Positions 8,171-17,779 are shown, numbered from the stretch's first letter. The stretch is 64,000 nt of DNA from Amycolatopsis benzoatilytica AK 16/65 (GCF_000383915.1 NZ_KB912942.1:4989039-5053038), one strand, 5' to 3'. Made by a program: numbers and translations. The notes: generated from the letters alone by a model not told the origin.

Positions 8171-8887
8171 TCAGCGCCGCCGCAACTTCCGCAGCACCGC
8201 CACCAGAACCACCAGCAAGACGACCCCGATCGCCACCGGAGCAACCCGCTTGGCCACCGACTGTCCCGCATAATCCAGCAGGTCGATCGCTTCCGCCTCG
8301 CCGGTAGCCCCACCGGCGGGCACGCTGCGCAACCGCGGCTTCTCCTCCTCGGCCGGCTTCTCCGCGACCGGCTTTTCCGCCGCCTTCTCGCTCGCGGCCG
8401 GAACAGCTTCAACCGGCTTCGCTTCCTCAGCCGGAGCCTCCTCCGGCCCGGTCAAAGAAGCAGCCAGGTTCCCCGCGAAAGTATCCAGGATCTTCCCGCC
8501 GACCTCGGAAATCAGCCCGCGCCCGAACTGCGCCGGCCGCCCGGTGATCGCCAGGTCCGTGGCGACCGCCCCGTGCGTCCCGCCGTCCCGCTCGCTCAGC
8601 GTCAGCGTGACGGTCGCGGCCGCGGTGCCGCCGCCCCGGGCGTCTTTCCCGGACGCCTTGATCACGACCTTCCGGGCCGCCTCGTCCTTCTCCAGGAACT
8701 CACCGTGTCCCTTGTACAGCAACGAGATCGGCCCCAGCTTGACCTTCACCGTGCCTGAGAAGGTGTCCCCTTCCACCTTGGTGAGCGAGGCCCCGGGCAT
8801 GCACGGGGCAACCCGCTCCGGGTCGATGACGGCCTGCCAGACCTCCCCGATCGGGGCGGGGACGGTGAATTCGTGGTCGAGCCGCAC
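8171..8887 (-). CDS. coxG: CoxG-like SRPBCC protein with C-terminal membrane anchor
   Basis: 238 residues from a GTG at 8887, chosen because GAGAGGAGG lies seven bases upstream. An ATG 24 bases further up would place that ribosome site inside the gene. Residues 1-150 form a CO-dehydrogenase subunit G/SRPBCC domain (LDHEFTVPAPIGEVWQAVID, CMPGASLTKVEGDTFSG). An Ala/Glu/Pro-rich linker of about 60 residues follows, then one hydrophobic segment and the basic end LRKLRRR. This fits CoxG's proposed job of recruiting molybdenum hydroxylase to the membrane. It follows coxM after a 71-bp gap carrying a palindrome, so it may be transcribed at a lower level. Confidence 0.85.
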   Translation of the reverse strand: MRLDHEFTVPAPIGEVWQAVIDPERVAPCMPGASLTKVEGDTFSGTVKVKLGPISLLYKGHGEFLEKDEAARKVVIKASGKDARGGGTAAATVTLTLSERDGGTHGAVATDLAITGRPAQFGRGLISEVGGKILDTFAGNLAASLTGPEEAPAEEAKPVEAVPAASEKAAEKPVAEKPAEEEKPRLRSVPAGGATGEAEAIDLLDYAGQSVAKRVAPVAIGVVLLVVLVAVLRKLRRR

Positions 8888-8958
8888 GGGCCGACCTCCT
8901 CTCCTGCGCACTTCGTCGAGCCGTTGCCTCCACCTTACGGCCGCCGCCCGCGAAGTGG

Positions 8959-9006
8959 TCCGGGAAGGACTCGTTGGAGGAATTCCCGCAACGAGTCCTT
9001 CCCGGA
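8959..9006. repeat. Variant 3'-end palindrome, copy 4
   Basis: 8959-8976 and 8989-9006 are perfectly complementary 18-base arms (TCCGGGAAGGACTCGTTG). The loop GAGGAATTCCCG itself contains a small dyad. The layout matches the main family but the arm core differs (GGACTCGTT instead of GGGCCCCTT), and both sides changed together. It begins four bases past the coxM stop at 9011. Confidence 0.8.
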
Positions 9007-9010
9007 ACGA

Positions 9011-9865
9011 TCAGGCGCCCACCGCGGCCGCGACGGCGCGTCCGGTCAGCACCCGGACGAGATGCTGGCGGTACTCGGCGTCGGAATTGCCGTCGGCGAC
9101 CGGGTTGGTGCCGTCGGCCGCGTGCGCGGCGGCCGCGCGGATCGTCTCCGCGGTAGCCGGCGCGCCGAGCAGCGCCTGCTCCACGCTGGTGGCCCGGATC
9201 GGCGTCGCGCCCATGTTCGTGAGCGCGACCCGGGCCTCCTCGATCACGCCGCCCTCGGTGCGCACGGTGGCCGCCACCGCGCACATCGACCAGGCTTGCG
9301 CGACCCGGTTGAACTTCTCGTAGTGCGCCCGCCAGCCGGTGTGTTTCGGCAGCCGCACCTCCACGAGCAGCTCGTCCGGCGCCAGCGCGGTGGTGAAGTA
9401 GTCCTGGAAGAACTCCGCCGCCGAGACCGTCCGCCGCCCGTTCGGGCCGGCCAGCACCAGCTCGCCGTCCAGTGCGAGCACGGGAGCCAGCAGGTCGCCT
9501 GCCGGGTCCGCATGCGCGATCGCACCGCCGAACGTGCCGCGGTGGCGCACCTGCGGGTCCGCGACGGTGTCGGTGGCTTCCTTCACCAGCGCGGCGTGCT
9601 CGGCGATCAGCCGGTCGCGCTGCACGTCGTAATGCGTCGTCATCGCACCGACCACCAGCGCGTCGCCGTCCTCGCGCACGCCGCGCATTTCGGCGACCTT
9701 GCCGAGATCGATCAGCGTTGTCGGCGCGGCGAGCCGCATCCGCAGCACCGGCAGCAGGCTTTGCCCGCCGGCCAGCACCTTCGCGTCCTCGCCCGCCGCC
9801 GCGAGCGCCTGCACGGCTTCGTCCACGGTGGACGGAGCGACGTAGTCGAACTGGGCCGGGATCAC
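9011..9865 (-). CDS. coxM: Molybdenum hydroxylase FAD-binding subunit (CoxM-like)
   Basis: 284 residues with a GTG start at 9865 that overlaps the coxL stop as GTGA. It begins [18 protein letters not shown], as CoxM proteins do. The FAD-binding motifs of the CoxM/CutM family are present: AGGQSLLPVLRMR near residue 33 and GTFGGAIAHADPAGD near residue 110. It passes electrons from the 2Fe-2S subunit through FAD to an acceptor, in a (LMS)2 complex. It is the third gene of coxS-coxL-coxM. It belongs with the aerobic CO dehydrogenase/hydroxylase family; the substrate depends on the L subunit. Confidence 0.9.
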   Translation of the reverse strand: MIPAQFDYVAPSTVDEAVQALAAAGEDAKVLAGGQSLLPVLRMRLAAPTTLIDLGKVAEMRGVREDGDALVVGAMTTHYDVQRDRLIAEHAALVKEATDTVADPQVRHRGTFGGAIAHADPAGDLLAPVLALDGELVLAGPNGRRTVSAAEFFQDYFTTALAPDELLVEVRLPKHTGWRAHYEKFNRVAQAWSMCAVAATVRTEGGVIEEARVALTNMGATPIRATSVEQALLGAPATAETIRAAAAHAADGTNPVADGNSDAEYRQHLVRVLTGRAVAAAVGA

Positions 9866-12255
9866 TGGGCACCTCCGTCGGTCGAAGCAGCGCCGGACTG
9901 GATCGCGCGCCATACGCGCATCGGACTGAGCGGCATTTCGATGTCGTTCACCCCGAACTGGCGCACCGCGTCGACCACGGCGTTGACCACTGCCGGCGTG
10001 GACGCGATCGTGCCCGCCTCGCCGACGCCCTTGGCGCCCAACGGGTTCGTGGTCGACGGAGTCTCCGTCCGGTCGGTCGTGAACGACGGCAGGTCCGCCG
10101 CGGACGGCAGCAGGTAGTCGGCGAACGTGCCGGTGGTGAGCGTGCCGCTCTCATCGTGCACGGCCTCCTCGTACAGCGCCTGCGCGATGCCCTGGGCGAG
10201 CCCGCCGTGCACCTGGCCTTCCACGATCAGCGGGTTGACCACGTTGCCGACGTCGTCCACGCAGACGTAGGAGCGCAGCTTCACCTGTCCGGTCTCGGTG
10301 TCCACTTCGGCCGCGCACAGGTGCGTGCCGTGCGGGAAAGAGAAGTTCTCCGGGTCGAAGGTGGCGTCCGAGTCGAGCGAGGGTTCGAGCCCGTCCGGGA
10401 GGTTGTGCGCGGCGAACACGGCGAGCGCGATCTCCTGGATGGACGTCGACGAATCCGTGCCCTTCACGGTGAACTTGCCGCCGGAGAACTCCAGGTCGTC
10501 CTCCGAGCACTCCAGCAGGTGCGCGGCGATCGGCTTCGCCTTCGCGACCACCTTTTCGGCCGCCTTGACGACCGCGATGCCGCCGACGACCAGCGAACGC
10601 GACCCGTAGGTGTCGAGCCCCTTGTGCGACGACTGCGTGTCGCCGTGCAGCACTTCCACGTCTTCGAACGGCACGCCCAGCTGGTCGGCGACGATCTGGC
10701 TCCACGCCGTCTCGTGCCCTTGGCCGTGCGCCGACGCGCCCGTGGTGACCTCGACCTTGCCGGTGGGCAGCATCCGCAGCGACGCGTACTCCCAGCCGCC
10801 CGCGCCGTAGTCGAGCGAACCGAGCACCCGGGACGGCGCGAGACCGCACATTTCGGTGAACGTCGAGATGCCGATGCCGAGCTGCACCGGGTCGTTCGAT
10901 TCACGGCGTTCCTTCTGCTCGCGGCGCAGCGCGTCGTAGCCGAAGAGTTCCTTCGCCTTGTTCGTCGCGGCTTCGTAGTTGCCGGAGTCGTAGGTGAGCC
11001 CGCAGACCGTGGTGTACGGGAATTCCTCGTGCTTGATCCAGTTCTTCTCGCGCAGCTCCACGGGATCCATGCCCAGTTCGTCGGCGAGCTCGTCCATGAT
11101 CCGCTCGATCGCGAACGTCGCTTCCGGACGGCCCGCGCCGCGGTAGGCGTCGGTGAGCGTGGTCGTGGTGAACACGTTGGTGCAGGCGAAGTGGTAGGCC
11201 GGGAACTTGTAGATCGCGTTGAACATGAACGCGCCGAGGATCGGCACGCCCGGCCCGACCAGGCCGTTGTAGGCGCCGAGGTTGGCCAGCAGCTCCACTT
11301 TCAGCCCGGTGACCGTGCCGTCCGCCTTCGCCGAGATGGTGATGTCCTGGATCTGGTCCCGGCCGTGGTGCGCGGCAAGCATGGTCTCGGACCGGGATTC
11401 GTTCCACTTCACCGGTTTGCCGAGCTTCCTGGCGACCAGCATGGCCATCATTTCCTCGGGCAGCACCCCGATCTTGCCGCCGAAGCCCCCGCCGACGTCC
11501 GGCGCGATGACGCGCACCTTGTGCTCCGGGATGCCCAGCGTCAAGGCGGACATCACGCGCAGGATGTGCGGAACCTGGGTCGCCGACCACATGGTGATCT
11601 GCGCACCGGTCGGATCGACCACGCAAGCGCGCGGCTCCATGAACGCCGGGACCAGGCGCTGCTGCCGGAACCGGCGCTTCAGCACGACTTCCGAAGAGGA
11701 CAGTGCTTCTTCGACATTGCCGCCCGTGCCCGCCTCGGCGGAGTCGAACACCCACAATGCGTTCTTGTTGCTGCCCAGCTCCTCGTGCACGAGCGGAGCA
11801 CCGTCCGCGAGCGCCGTTTCCATGTCGAGCACCGGCGGCAGGTCGTCGTACTCGACTTCAATGGCCTCCAGCGCGTCGCGCGCCTCGCTCGCCGACCGCG
11901 CGACGACGACGGCCACGCCCTCACCAGCGAAATTGACCTGGTCCGCAGCGAGGACGGGACGTCGCGGCGCGGCCATGTCCGGGGTGATCGGCCACGCGCA
12001 CGGCATCCCGATCGCGCCTTCCGGATCAAGATCGCGCGCCGTGTAAACCGCGACCACCCCGGCCGCTTCCTTGGCCGCCGACGTGTCGATCGAAACGATC
12101 TTCGCGTGCGCCAACGGACTGCGCAGCACCGCGAGGTGCAGCATTCCGGGCAGCACGATGTTGTCCGTCCACCGGGTGCGTCCGGTGATCAACCGCTCGT
12201 CTTCCTTGCGGCGACGGGCTTTGCCGACTTCGGGTTCGATCGTGGCCGTCATCAT
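9862..12255 (-). CDS. coxL: Molybdenum hydroxylase large subunit, form II CoxL type
   Basis: 797 residues, the normal length for the molybdopterin-binding subunit. Residues 370-376 read AYRGAGR, the form II signature, not the AYxCSFR of proven CO dehydrogenases (form I). The catalytic glutamate motif GVGEAG is present near the C-terminus. Other family stretches are [15 protein letters not shown] and [14 protein letters not shown]. It holds Mo-molybdopterin cytosine dinucleotide and would hydroxylate or oxidise its substrate. Form II enzymes have poorly defined substrates, and CO oxidation should not be assumed. The start (ATGATG at 12255) overlaps the coxS stop; both genes ends are coupled. 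Confidence 0.9.
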   Translation of the reverse strand: MMTATIEPEVGKARRRKEDERLITGRTRWTDNIVLPGMLHLAVLRSPLAHAKIVSIDTSAAKEAAGVVAVYTARDLDPEGAIGMPCAWPITPDMAAPRRPVLAADQVNFAGEGVAVVVARSASEARDALEAIEVEYDDLPPVLDMETALADGAPLVHEELGSNKNALWVFDSAEAGTGGNVEEALSSSEVVLKRRFRQQRLVPAFMEPRACVVDPTGAQITMWSATQVPHILRVMSALTLGIPEHKVRVIAPDVGGGFGGKIGVLPEEMMAMLVARKLGKPVKWNESRSETMLAAHHGRDQIQDITISAKADGTVTGLKVELLANLGAYNGLVGPGVPILGAFMFNAIYKFPAYHFACTNVFTTTTLTDAYRGAGRPEATFAIERIMDELADELGMDPVELREKNWIKHEEFPYTTVCGLTYDSGNYEAATNKAKELFGYDALRREQKERRESNDPVQLGIGISTFTEMCGLAPSRVLGSLDYGAGGWEYASLRMLPTGKVEVTTGASAHGQGHETAWSQIVADQLGVPFEDVEVLHGDTQSSHKGLDTYGSRSLVVGGIAVVKAAEKVVAKAKPIAAHLLECSEDDLEFSGGKFTVKGTDSSTSIQEIALAVFAAHNLPDGLEPSLDSDATFDPENFSFPHGTHLCAAEVDTETGQVKLRSYVCVDDVGNVVNPLIVEGQVHGGLAQGIAQALYEEAVHDESGTLTTGTFADYLLPSAADLPSFTTDRTETPSTTNPLGAKGVGEAGTIASTPAVVNAVVDAVRQFGVNDIEMPLSPMRVWRAIQSGAASTDGGAQ

Positions 12256-12767
12256 TCACCACCCACGCCGACGTGGTTGATCTTCTCCGCGGCCGGCCCG
12301 GCGCCCGGGCTCATCCGCCCCGCCGCGTCCCGCACCGCGCGAACGATGTTCTGATACCCAGTGCAGCGGCAGAGATTGCCTTCGAGTCCTTCGCGTACCG
12401 CTTGCTCGTCCGGGTCCGGGTTGTCGGCCAGGAGGTCGATCGACTGCATGATCATGCCGGGGGTGCAGTACCCGCACTGCAGCGCGTGGTTGTCGTGAAA
12501 CGCTTGCTGGACCGGGTGCAGCTGCCCGTCGCGGGCGAGGCCCTCGACGGTGGTGACCTCGCTGCCGTCGGCTTGCACAGCCAGCACGGAGCAGGATTTC
12601 ACGCTGTGCCCGTCGAGGTGGACGGTGCACGCGCCGCAGTTGCTGGTGTCACACCCGACGACGGTGCCCACCTTCCCGACGCGTTCCCGTAAGTAGTGGA
12701 CGAGCAGGGTGCGCGGCTCGACGTCATCGGTGTATTTCGTGCCGTCGACAGTGACGGTGATGCGCAT
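12252..12767 (-). CDS. coxS: Molybdenum hydroxylase 2Fe-2S subunit (CoxS-like)
   Basis: 171 residues. The ATG at 12767 is preceded by TTGGAGG with correct spacing, so a much longer upstream reading was rejected. The first half is a plant-ferredoxin-like domain with CDTSNCGAC for one 2Fe-2S cluster. The second half is the four-helix domain with CGYCTPGM and [11 protein letters not shown] for the second cluster. It carries electrons from the Mo site to FAD. It is the first gene of the coxS-coxL-coxM operon and overlaps coxL by four bases (ATGA). All cluster cysteines are present. Confidence 0.93.
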   Translation of the reverse strand: MRITVTVDGTKYTDDVEPRTLLVHYLRERVGKVGTVVGCDTSNCGACTVHLDGHSVKSCSVLAVQADGSEVTTVEGLARDGQLHPVQQAFHDNHALQCGYCTPGMIMQSIDLLADNPDPDEQAVREGLEGNLCRCTGYQNIVRAVRDAAGRMSPGAGPAAEKINHVGVGGE

Positions 12768-13124
12768 CAAGGGCCTCCAAGTGCAAATGCCCGCCAGGCC
12801 CGGAAGGGCGGCGGGCCGGTTCGGGAACGGCCAAGGCGCGGTGGTGATCGGCCTCACAGGCGAGCGTGCTACTCCTTTCGCGCGCGGACAAGTCCCGTTG
12901 TCGCACGTCAGGAGGTCGGTTCCGTATTTGCGGGAACTTTTCGCGACTGGATCCGCACATGCGGGACTCCGGACGGGTGATTTTTCCGCCGCCAGAAGTG
13001 CGGACGGATCTTCGCGCAGAGGGCCGCTTTCGGGTGCGGAGTTCACCGACGGTGCGGTGGTGACGCGATTATGCAGCGATTGCCGGGGAAACGGCGCGAT
13101 GAGGCGCGAAACGGTCCGCTGGCC
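12768..13124 (-). other. Upstream region of the coxSLM operon
   Basis: About 360 bp without a supported gene. It must hold the coxS promoter, but I see no convincing -35/-10 pair or strong dyad. The 12890-13010 part is less GC-rich (TATTTGCGGGAACTTTT, GGTGATTTTTCC) and is the likeliest promoter area. Confidence 0.4.
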
Positions 13125-13180
13125 TGTCCGTGAAGGGCCCCTTGAGGGACTTGGATTCCCGCAAGGGGCCCTTCACGGAC
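13125..13180. repeat. Dispersed 3'-end palindrome, copy 5
   Basis: TGTCCGTGAAGGGCCCCTTG (from 13125) pairs with CAAGGGGCCCTTCACGGAC ending at 13180. The centre is AGGGACTTGGATTCCCG. It lies 68 bp beyond the stop of the XdhC-family gene (13249). Confidence 0.85.
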
Positions 13181-13248
13181 CGACCAGCAAACTGGCTGCC
13201 GGCCGCCCAAGCATCACGACAGCATCACTTTCTCCCCGCCGCGAGGCG

Positions 13249-14361
13249 TCAGGTGTGGATCCGCCCGGTCAACGCTCCGAGCCGCCGTCCCGTTCCGCTC
13301 CAGCGCAGCGCGATGATCTCCGCCGCGATCGACACCGCGGTTTCCTCCGGGGTGCGCGCGCCCAGGTCGAGGCCGATCGGCGACGACAGCCGTTCCAGCT
13401 CCGGCTCCGTGATGCCCGCGTCGCGCAGCCGTGCGAAGCGATCGTCGTGCGTCTTGCGGGAGCCCATCGCGCCGACGTACCCGACGTCCAGGCGCAACGC
13501 GACTTCCAGCAGCGGCACGTCGAACTTCGGGTCGTGCGTCAGCACCGCGATCGCCGTGCGCGAGTCGATCCGGCCCGCTTCGGCTTCGGCCTTCAGGTAA
13601 CGGTGCGGCCAGTCGACGACGACCTCGTGCGCGTCCGGGAACCGGCTGCTGGTCGCGAACACCGGGCGTGCGTCGCAGACCGTCACCTGGTAGCCGAGAT
13701 AAGCACCCATCCGGGCCATCGCGGCCGCGAAATCGATGGCACCGAACACAAGCAGTCGCGGCGGCGGTTCGAACGAGTTCACGAACACCGCCATTCCCTC
13801 GCCGCGGCGCTGGCCGTCCGGTCCGTAGTGCAGGGTGCCGGTGCGTCCGGAGGCGAGCAGCCCGCGCGCGTCGTCCGCGACCGCGTCGTCCATCCGGGAC
13901 GAGCCGAGCGTTCCTTCGGTCCGGTCCGGCCACACGATCATGTGCTCGCCGACCAGCCCGGCCGTCTCGTGCTCCACGATCGTGACCACCGCGACCGGCT
14001 CGCCGCCGCGCACCGACTCGACGACGCGTTCCAGCTCGGGCATCGACTCGCGGTCCACCGGCTCGACGTAGATGTCGATGATCCCGCCGCAGGTCAGGCC
14101 CACCGCGAACGCGTCGTCGTCGCTCACGCCATAACGCTGCAGCACCGGCTTGCGCTCCGCGACCACCTCGTTGGCCAGCTCGTACACCGCGCCTTCGATG
14201 CAGCCGCCGGACACGCTGCCGACGACGGTGCCGTCCGGCGCGACCATCATCGACGCGCCCGGCGACCGCGGCGCCGACGAGAAGGTGGCCACGACTGTGC
14301 CGAGCCCGACCGTTTCGCCCGCCTGCCAGCGGCGGTACACGTCGTCCAATACGTCACGCAT
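13249..14361 (-). CDS. XdhC/CoxI family molybdenum-cofactor insertion protein
   Basis: 370 residues starting at ATG 14361, overlapping the end of the VWA gene by eight bases. The N-terminal XdhC domain contains VSGGCIEGAVYELANEV. The C-terminal XdhC Rossmann domain contains LLVFGAIDFAAAMARMGAYLGY and VGYVGAMGSRKTHDDRFARL. XdhC proteins bind and sulphurate the molybdenum cofactor and hand it to xanthine-dehydrogenase-like enzymes. Here it would serve the hydroxylase encoded 500 bp downstream. It is last in the minus-strand run MocA-MoxR-VWA-XdhC. A substrate-specific role is inferred from context. Confidence 0.9.
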   Translation of the reverse strand: MRDVLDDVYRRWQAGETVGLGTVVATFSSAPRSPGASMMVAPDGTVVGSVSGGCIEGAVYELANEVVAERKPVLQRYGVSDDDAFAVGLTCGGIIDIYVEPVDRESMPELERVVESVRGGEPVAVVTIVEHETAGLVGEHMIVWPDRTEGTLGSSRMDDAVADDARGLLASGRTGTLHYGPDGQRRGEGMAVFVNSFEPPPRLLVFGAIDFAAAMARMGAYLGYQVTVCDARPVFATSSRFPDAHEVVVDWPHRYLKAEAEAGRIDSRTAIAVLTHDPKFDVPLLEVALRLDVGYVGAMGSRKTHDDRFARLRDAGITEPELERLSSPIGLDLGARTPEETAVSIAAEIIALRWSGTGRRLGALTGRIHT

Positions 14362-15481
14362 CGGCAATCTCCCCGAGGAGTCGTTCCAAGGTCGCCAGGC
14401 TGTGCCCGGCGAGCAACCGGTCGATGTGCGGCAGTGCGGCCACGATGCCGGATTGGACCGGAGCATAGCCGTCGCGTCCCGCGTGCGGATTCACCCAGAA
14501 TACGGCGTGCGCGAGCCGGCGCAGCCTGCCGAGCTGTTCGGACAGCAGGCTGACGTCGCCGCGCTCCCACCCGTCGGAGAACACGGTGACGACTGCACGC
14601 CGGGCGAACCCGCGCTGCCCCCAGCGGTCGAGAAAGACGCGCAGCGTCTCGCCCAGCCGCGTCCCGCCGGCGAAATCCGGCACCGCGGTGCCGGCCGCGA
14701 GCATCGCCTGCTCCGGGTCGCGCTGCCGCAGCTGCCGGGACACCCGGGTCATCCGCGTGCCCAGCGTGAAGACCTCGACCGACATCGGCGACGACCGCGC
14801 GACGACGTGCGCGAACCGCAGCAACGCGTCCGCGTACGGGCTCATCGAACCGGAAACGTCGATCAGCAGAACGACCTTCCGCGCCCGTGTCCCCCGCCGG
14901 TAATGCGCCAGCCGGACCGGCTCGCCGCCGGCCGCGAGCATGGCCCGCAGCGTCCGTGCCGGATCGAGCGCGCCGCGATGCGCAGACGCCCGCCGGGCAG
15001 CGCGGCGCTTCGGGAGCACGGGACGCAATGTCGCCAGCAACTCCCGCAGATGAGCCCGTTCCGACTTGGTCAGGTCGGCGAGATCCCGATGCCGGAGAAT
15101 CTCGTGGTCGCTCGCCGCGACGCGAAGCGTGTCGTGCGCGGCCTCGGCACTGTCTCCGTCCCCGCCCTCGGCGGCGACCAGCGGCGCGATCCGAGCCTGC
15201 TTCTTGACCGGAGTCCCCGCCGTGGCGTTCGGCCGGTCGGCGCCCTCGAACCACCGCGCGAACGCTTCCTCGTACCGGGCCAGGTCGTCCGGGTCGGAGC
15301 AGAGGGTGAGCCGGCCTGCCCAGTACAGCTGGACACGCTGCGCGACGTCGACCTTCGCGACGGCCGACAGGTACGCCTGAACCCGGCGCGCGTTGCACGC
15401 GACGCCCGCTTCCCGCAACGCCGCGGCGAACCCGGCGTAACCGGCGAGAGGGTCAGCGACTTCGGTGCTCATGGGATCCAT
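14354..15481 (-). CDS. coxE: VWA-domain protein, CoxE family
   Basis: 375 residues from ATG 15481, chosen because GAGGG lies five bases upstream. A second ATG three codons in (15472) is also possible but is too far from that site. The C-terminal half is a von Willebrand A domain with the metal-ion site DVSGSMS and later FAGGTRLGETL and FSDGWERGD. The N-terminal half contains the CoxE-type basic stretch LPKRRAARRASAHRG. CoxE works with a MoxR ATPase (CoxD) to mature the Mo/S/Cu centre of CO dehydrogenase. The MoxR gene lies upstream, but about 670 bp separate them, so they may be transcribed separately. Confidence 0.88.
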   Translation of the reverse strand: MDPMSTEVADPLAGYAGFAAALREAGVACNARRVQAYLSAVAKVDVAQRVQLYWAGRLTLCSDPDDLARYEEAFARWFEGADRPNATAGTPVKKQARIAPLVAAEGGDGDSAEAAHDTLRVAASDHEILRHRDLADLTKSERAHLRELLATLRPVLPKRRAARRASAHRGALDPARTLRAMLAAGGEPVRLAHYRRGTRARKVVLLIDVSGSMSPYADALLRFAHVVARSSPMSVEVFTLGTRMTRVSRQLRQRDPEQAMLAAGTAVPDFAGGTRLGETLRVFLDRWGQRGFARRAVVTVFSDGWERGDVSLLSEQLGRLRRLAHAVFWVNPHAGRDGYAPVQSGIVAALPHIDRLLAGHSLATLERLLGEIADA

Positions 15482-16153
15482 TGTGACCCTCGGCTGAGAA
15501 CCCGCGGCGCGCCCAGCCGCAGGATTTCGCTTCGCGGAATCGCGCGCCGAAGCGGCGGCGGGCACGGCGATAGGGGCTTTGCCCGCCGAAGGCCGCGAGT
15601 CGGTGTCGTGGTCCGACGGGACGGTCTGGCCGGCGGCGGTTCCGGGCAGGGCGGCGGCCGGGTTGGAGCTGCTCCAGCCCGGCGGTGTTGGGTGCAGGCG
15701 CCACTTTGATGGAACCGGTCGAGCGGCTCGAATGTTCCGCCGGATCTTCCCCCGCTACCGGCACTGGCGCTGGCGGCAGCGCAGGCCGCGGCCTTTCCCC
15801 GCGCAAAGCTGCGACGGGCGGCAGCCTTCCCGAGCGCAAGTTAGGGCGGTCCGCAGCCTTTCCGGGCGCGGGTTAGGGCGGTCCGCGCGCACCATCCCGC
15901 CTCCGGGACGGCGCGCGCGGACCGTGGTTGCGCGCGGCGGCCGACCCCGGTAGCGCAGGGCGGGCGCGCGGAACCTTCAGAAAAGAACTGGAGTCAGCGG
16001 ACGGCCGGGAGGGCAGTCCGGACGACGTCGGTCACGAACCCTCCCTCCGGCGCAGTCGCACGATCATTCATCGACCGGTCAAGCATGACCGGACGCGCCG
16101 CCCGGCGCAACGCCAATTAGCTCAAACGTCCACAATGGACACGATGGACACGA
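15482..16153. other. Gene-free interval between the VWA and MoxR genes
   Basis: 672 bp with no supported gene. A nearly perfect dyad at 15658-15682 (CCGGGTTGGAGCTGCTCCAG and onward, 25 bases) could be the MoxR terminator or an operator. A 32-bp tandem repeat lies at 15821-15884. The CATGACCGGACGCGCC area and the sequence 16100-16150 look unremarkable. Confidence 0.5.
15821..15884. repeat. 32-bp tandem repeat, two copies
   Basis: 15821-15852 and 15853-15884 are adjacent 32-bp units differing at four positions. The shared core is GTTAGGGCGGTCC in the second unit and AGTTAGGGCGGTCC in the first. A weaker third unit may precede them at 15788-15820. It lies in the non-coding gap between the MoxR and VWA genes. 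Confidence 0.7.
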
Positions 16154-17032
16154 TCACGAGAACAGCGTGTCCAGTTTCGCTCGCACGCGGTCGAGATCCT
16201 CGCTGTACTTCAGCACCGCGCCGAGGGTGCGCGCAGCGGTCGCGGCGTCGAGTTCGTCCTGGTTGAGGGCGAGCAAGGCGCGCGCCCAGTCCAAGGATTC
16301 GGCGACCCCGGGCGGTTTGAGCAGGTCCATCGCGCGCAGCCGGTGCACCGCGTCGGCGATCTGCCGCGCGAGCGTCTCGCCGATGCCTGGCAGCCGGCGG
16401 CGCAGGATGCTGATCTCGCGGGCGAGATCGGGGTGTTCGAGCCAGTGGTACAGGCAGCGGCGCTTGAGCGCGTCATGCACCTCGCGAGTGCGGTTGGACG
16501 TCAGCACGACCAGCGGCGGCTGCTCGGCGCGCACCTCCCCGTACTCCGGAATGGTGACTGCGTACTCGTCCAGCAGCTGCAGCAGGAACGCCTCGAACTC
16601 GTCGTCCGCACGGTCGATCTCGTCGATGAGCAGCACACACGGCGACGTCTTCAACGCTTGCAGAAGGGGGCGGGCCAGCAGGAACCGCTCGGTGTACAGG
16701 GACCGTTCGGCGGATTCCGGATCGAGCCGTCCGCCGTCGGCGGCTTCGAGCGCGCGCAGGTGCAGCAGTTGGCGGGGGAAATCCCATTCGTAGAGGGCTT
16801 GCGCGGCGTCGATGCCCTCGTGGCATTGGAGTCGCACAAGCGGCCACTTCAGCGCCTCGGCCAACGCGAGCGCCAGTGAGGTCTTCCCGGTGCCTGGCTC
16901 GCCTTCGCAGAACAGCGGGCGCTGCATCTGCACCGCGAGGAATCCCGCGGTGGCCAGCCCCTCGTCGGCGAGGTAACCAGTGGTGTCGAGGGCGGCCGCG
17001 AGCGCGTCGGGCGAGGAGAGGGGCTCTGTCAC
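16154..17032 (-). CDS. MoxR-type AAA ATPase (CoxD-like)
   Basis: 292 residues from a GTG at 17032 (VTEPLSSPDALAAALDTTGY). The ribosome site GGGAG is very close to this GTG, so the start is uncertain by a few codons. Walker A is GEPGTGKTSLA, Walker B is VLLIDEIDRAD, and sensor 1 is VLTSNRTRE. MoxR ATPases act as chaperones with a VWA partner; in cox loci CoxD and CoxE mature the hydroxylase metal centre. The VWA gene follows on the same strand after about 670 bp. A cox-locus role is inferred from position. Confidence 0.88.
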   Translation of the reverse strand: MTEPLSSPDALAAALDTTGYLADEGLATAGFLAVQMQRPLFCEGEPGTGKTSLALALAEALKWPLVRLQCHEGIDAAQALYEWDFPRQLLHLRALEAADGGRLDPESAERSLYTERFLLARPLLQALKTSPCVLLIDEIDRADDEFEAFLLQLLDEYAVTIPEYGEVRAEQPPLVVLTSNRTREVHDALKRRCLYHWLEHPDLAREISILRRRLPGIGETLARQIADAVHRLRAMDLLKPPGVAESLDWARALLALNQDELDAATAARTLGAVLKYSEDLDRVRAKLDTLFS

Positions 17033-17181
17033 ACTCCCGATCGTAAAGCCGCGACTGTCGATTGCGCCGTTCGCCGCCGATCCGTTCGCGAACCGGCTTG
17101 GCCACTGCCCCGGCCGGTTCGGGCCGTGCTCATACCGGAGCGGGCCGGGCGGCCGCGGTCGAGCCGAAGCGCCGGCCCGGG

Positions 17182-17772
17182 TCAGCGCCGTTCCGGGCCT
17201 GGGCCAGTCAAGTCTGCCGGACGGTCGACATCGCTGCCGCTGCCGAGGTCGCCGCACTCGATCAGCTGGACATCGGTCCGGCCGCGCAGCCAGTCCCGCG
17301 CCCCGTGGTCGCCGCGCGCCGACGCCGCGATCTCGGCCCACCACCGCCGCCCGAAGAGCACTGGATGCCCGGGAATTCCCTGGTATGCGGCTCTGGCCAC
17401 GACCTGCTCCCCAGCGGTGCCTGCGATCCGCGCCAGTGCCTCGGCCGGCACCCACGGCAGGTCCACCAAGTGCACCAGCACCGCGGCCGCCGGGTCGTCC
17501 GAAAGAGACTCGAGCCCGGCTTTCAGCGACTCGCCCATCCCGTCCTGCCACCGCTCGGCGAACACCGGCCTGACGTCTGGCGGCAGCAACTCCCGCACCT
17601 GCTGAGCGGATGCGCCGAGCACGACCCGAACCGAAGCGCAGCCCGCCTCGGCCAGGTTCCGCACCGCACGCTGGACCAGCGGTTCCCCGTCGTACTCGAC
17701 CAGCGCTTTGGGCCCGCCGAACCGCCGCCCCGCCCCGGCGGCGAGCAGCAGCCCGGCAACTGGCTCGGACAT
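17182..17772 (-). CDS. MocA-like molybdenum-cofactor nucleotidyltransferase
   Basis: 196 residues. The N-terminal nucleotide-binding signature LLLAAGAGRRFGGPKAL and HLVDLPWVP near residue 100 mark the MobA/MocA glycosyltransferase-like NTP transferases. MocA adds CMP to molybdopterin, giving the cytosine dinucleotide form used by CoxL-type enzymes, which suits its place beside the cox genes. MocA rather than MobA is inferred from that context. It starts seven bases after the stop of the IclR gene, so the two may be co-transcribed. That would link the pca and cox regions. Confidence 0.85.
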   Translation of the reverse strand: MSEPVAGLLLAAGAGRRFGGPKALVEYDGEPLVQRAVRNLAEAGCASVRVVLGASAQQVRELLPPDVRPVFAERWQDGMGESLKAGLESLSDDPAAAVLVHLVDLPWVPAEALARIAGTAGEQVVARAAYQGIPGHPVLFGRRWWAEIAASARGDHGARDWLRGRTDVQLIECGDLGSGSDVDRPADLTGPGPERR

Positions 17773-17779
17773 CCGCGCC

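Noticed and set aside
9472-12354. Long open frame of 960 codons on the plus strand
   Set aside because: It is antisense to coxM and coxL, is Arg/Gly/His-rich without motifs, and follows from high GC third positions on the other strand.
9862-12767. Form I carbon monoxide dehydrogenase
   Set aside because: The active-site loop reads AYRGAGR, not AYxCSFR, so proven CO oxidation cannot be claimed.
12252-13046. CoxS with a 92-residue N-terminal extension
   Set aside because: The extension has no ferredoxin features, and TTGGAGG marks the start at 12767.
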